Translations under genes and position numbers: made by a program
Assembly (NCBI RefSeq): GCF_000208865.1
Contig: NC_018398.1
Span: 4,798,710-4,862,709 of the forward strand
DNA: 64,000 nucleotides
DNA from: Neospora caninum Liverpool
Taxonomy: Eukaryota > Apicomplexa > Conoidasida > Eucoccidiorida > Sarcocystidae
Direction: 5' to 3'
Shown here: piece after piece, positions 61,501-64,000 of the stretch
How the letters are laid out: every line of letters starts with the position of its first letter
Position numbering within the stretch: the first letter of the stretch is position 1
The notes under the pieces: model-generated
Told to the model about the DNA's origin: nothing
What the model saw: the letters and a program-made list of their open reading frames with translations, nothing else
Database searches by the model: none

Positions 61501-64000
61501 TCTGGTGAGAGAAGATGGCAGATCGAGCGGAAGAAGAACCGAAGACAGGTAGTGCGGCTCGGCCGAGCAAAAAGAGACACCCGGCTACGCGCGTGCGCGC
61601 ACCAAGCACATTCTTGTGCAGACCAGGGACAAAAGCGGAGCTCCGTGTGTTCCGACCCCACGCTTTGTCTTTGGGCGACGCTCTACATGTGGGGCGAAAG
61701 CTGTTTACTTGGCGCCTTCCACAGAGGTCTCACCGCAGTGGCCGCAAATCAGGCACAGCCACAAGTCGTTTTCTTCCGGGCAGCGGCCGCAGCGAAAGAG
61801 TCCTGCGTCTCGCTCCTGCGGGTCTTCTTCCTGCGCTCGCCCCTCCGCCTGTTTCTTCTGCTCCTGTCGGATCATCGCCAGCGCCGCCTCGAAGTGTGCG
61901 AGAAGAAGCGCGAAGCAGACGCGGCACGTGGCGATTGCAGCTGTCTCCGCGGCGGCGAGAGGACGAAAGCGAGACGAGACGGTCTCCACTTCCTCTGCGA
62001 CTCCCGCGACGGGCACAGGCCAAGGCCGAGCACACCCCACCGGTGATCTGCCTCGCCGCTGTCCCGGCCCGTCCGGCTGTTTCCGCCCCGCCTCGCCGCC
62101 AGCCGCTCCCTCGCCGTCTCTGGGTTGCTCCCCGCGACGGCGCGCCTCGTTCGGCGACGCCTGCATGCGCCTCCGATACGTCTCGACAGCCGCGAGAGAG
62201 ACACGAGTGTCCGCGACCTTCCAGCCTGCCGGCCGAGTGAAGATTCCCGTCGCGGTTTCGTCGACGCGCTCGAGGCACACAGGACACGCTGGAATTTCCC
62301 ACGCCGGCCACGGCGCCGGAGCAGCTTCGGAGAGAGGGGGCGAAGGACAAGCGGGCACGAGACCTGGCCCAACAGACAGAGAAGCGGCGCTGGGCGTCCG
62401 TGGGGCGTCTTCCTGCCCAGGAGTGCGCCTCCCTTCGTTCTGTCTCTCTTGCGTTTCTGCCGAGCTCCCAAACGCCTCTAGCGCTCGCCACGCAATTCGG
62501 TCGCCGCCGGTGTCCGGGCTTTCTCCGACGCCTTCAAGTGGAGCCTGGTCCTTCCCTCGCGCAGCCTCCGGGGGGAGGACGCACCGATAGCGGAGAGACG
62601 TGAGGGGGAGAACGTAGCACGCGGCTGAACTCCAAACGGAGCGCGCGGCCTCTCGGCGACCTTCAACCTCTCCTGTCCCGAGAGGAGACGGAGAGGAACG
62701 GCAGACATCCAGACACATGCCAGCAGAAAGCCGAGGCGACAGCTGCCTAGCCTCGCTTCCGTGTCGACAGTCGCAACCGACTTCCGTTCCACGAAGGGCG
62801 GCACTTTCTCTCTGATTCGACGCAGCTCCAGCCTCTCGACTCACTCCCCGCACTTCTCTCTCTTTTCTCGCTTCTCTGTCTTGTCTGTTTTGTCTTCTTT
62901 TTCGCTCTTCGCTGGCGACTGCGCGGGCGCTGAGCACCTCCTGCACGCCTCCACGAGCGGGAACGGCCGGCGCTGCGGGGACAGTGGAAGAGACATCCCG
63001 CGGCGCCGAGGCCCAGACAGACGGCGCCGGCGCCGAGGGCGAGGCCGAGGCGAGAGGGGCGTGAGGGAAGGAGAGGCCGTGAAACGCACTGGAAAAACGT
63101 GCAGCATCGCGCGCGCGTTTGAAGACGAGGACGGCGCTGTAGAAGCCCACGAGATGGCCTCTGCAGGGGGCCGAACCTCGCGTGTCTGCCGACCCACGAC
63201 TCGCCTTGGGAGAAGCGTGACGCCTTCGGAGCCCTGCCTCCGGCGCCTCTGAGACAAAGTTCGTGGTCTCGCCCACGCACTGCTTCGGAGTCGCCTTGCC
63301 TTTCCCTTTAACCCGCTCCTTGGCCGTTGCTTCATCTTCGTCACTCGCGGCCGCTTCCTCCTCTCCGTCTCCCGCTCTGTGCCACTCGCTGCTCGCACTC
63401 CGCTCACCCTGTCTCCTCTGCGCCTCCGGTCCCACCATGCGCGTCACGCAGAACCAGCGCCTCAACGCTCGCTGCCCGCTCTCGCTCCTGCGCTCTGTCT
63501 CGAGCGGGTTCGCGTCCGTCTCGGCGGCCGCGCATTCGGTCGCTTCCTCTCGCTCCTGCCTCCCTTCTGCTCGGTCTGCCTCGGCGCGAGAGTCGAGGTG
63601 GCACCCGGCGTCCACGAATCCGCGAAGGAGATAGAACCCGCTGGTGCAGCCTCCGGCTTCGCTTCTCTCTCCCTCCTCTTCTTTCTCCACCTCCCCGTCT
63701 TTCTCGCGTCCCCCGTCGCGCGTTCTAGACGGCCCGGGAGAGAACGAGGATGGCGGCGGCGCAGCCGGCGAAGCGACAAAGCCAGCCGCAGCCGAGCAAC
63801 AGCGGCCGCGAGAGGGAGAGCCGGAAGCCGGTGGAAAGAGCGAGGGCGAGAAGATGTGAACGCTAGCGATGGACGGGGAGTAAGAGTCGAGCGCTCCGAA
63901 GAAAGCTGGCAGAGAAAACGTCCACGGAGCGCCCAGGACGTAAACAACAGAAGAAGCGAAAGTGGAGGAGGAGGAAGCGGACGAAGAGAAAGCGGAAGGG
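55591..64000 (-). CDS. BRAP: BRAP2-type protein (BRCA1-associated protein 2 family), 5' end outside window
   Basis: Exons (minus): 64000(open)-61734, 61327-57474, 57108-56065, 55638-55591; all junctions in phase and more than 2,400 residues seen. The family joins a BRAP2 fold, RING, UBP-type zinc finger and coiled coil; human BRAP is a Ras-responsive ubiquitin ligase. BRAP2 fold: VVYVLGAPWT near 63930 and GFYSAVLVFKRARDAARF near 63115, split by a disordered insertion. RING start CPVCLERVDETATGIFT at about 62287 and last pair CRVC at about 61927, but the middle Cys/His ligands are absent (see findings). The UBP finger is complete across intron 1: RCGRC, WLCLICGH, CGRYRLGHAKAH, TRHRF, then IWDYRGDVFVHRL. 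About 1,100 Ser/Pro/Arg-rich residues follow, then the conserved coil WQEQLNSVLASQLAYQREIYEFR, another disordered stretch and a last 48-nt exon (LARLYDALSQAERQS) continuing the helix. The frame is open to the window edge, so the start codon lies beyond 64000. Confidence 0.88.

Overview
This looks like a nuclear segment from a coccidian apicomplexan of the Toxoplasma/Neospora/Hammondia group. The evidence is large, intron-rich genes on both strands, long Ser/Pro/Glu/Arg-rich insertions in conserved proteins, many TGCATGC-type motifs, AT microsatellites confined to introns, and an eIF4A sequence close to the apicomplexan consensus. The exact species cannot be fixed from the sequence alone. No bacterial, plasmid, CRISPR or transposon structure was seen.

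Layout, left to right. 1035-1631 (+) is a small intronless secretory coiled-coil protein. 2481-6571 (-) is an intraflagellar transport IFT74 homologue, about eight exons. 10152-13161 (+) is a ribosomal L7-like (Rlp7/RPL7L1) ribosome-biogenesis protein, seven exons. 14228-18007 (-) is a YIPF6-type Yip1-family Golgi protein, seven exons. 20853-30700 (-) is a TRMT2A-type tRNA m5U methyltransferase with an N-terminal RRM, fifteen exons. 36983-43824 (+) is a giant pentatricopeptide-repeat (PPR) protein with a predicted membrane hairpin, three exons. 49846-52089 (-) is eIF4A, four exons. 55591 to beyond 64000 (-) is a BRAP2-type protein whose 5' end lies off the window.

Exon joins were worked out by hand from GT/AG sites, phase continuity and match to recalled family consensus. 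For L7-like, YIPF6, TRMT2A, eIF4A and BRAP2 every junction is phase-consistent. IFT74 has one uncertain junction set, around 4320-4545.

The genes do not form an operon-like unit. Their themes are RNA and translation (L7-like, TRMT2A, PPR, eIF4A), membrane or organelle traffic (YIPF6, IFT74, the secretory protein) and a zinc-finger scaffold or ligase (BRAP2). The spaces between genes (0.8 to 6.3 kb) hold only short, unconvincing reading frames and simple repeats.

The points most worth a second look are: a BRAP2 homologue whose RING lacks its middle zinc ligands while the UBP-type zinc finger is intact, plus a roughly 1,000-residue disordered insertion; a small secretory protein with an RRL (TEXEL-like) motif right after its signal peptide; a PPR protein with a transmembrane hairpin and an exact-multiple-of-three intron; and an 18-nt terminal coding exon in eIF4A.
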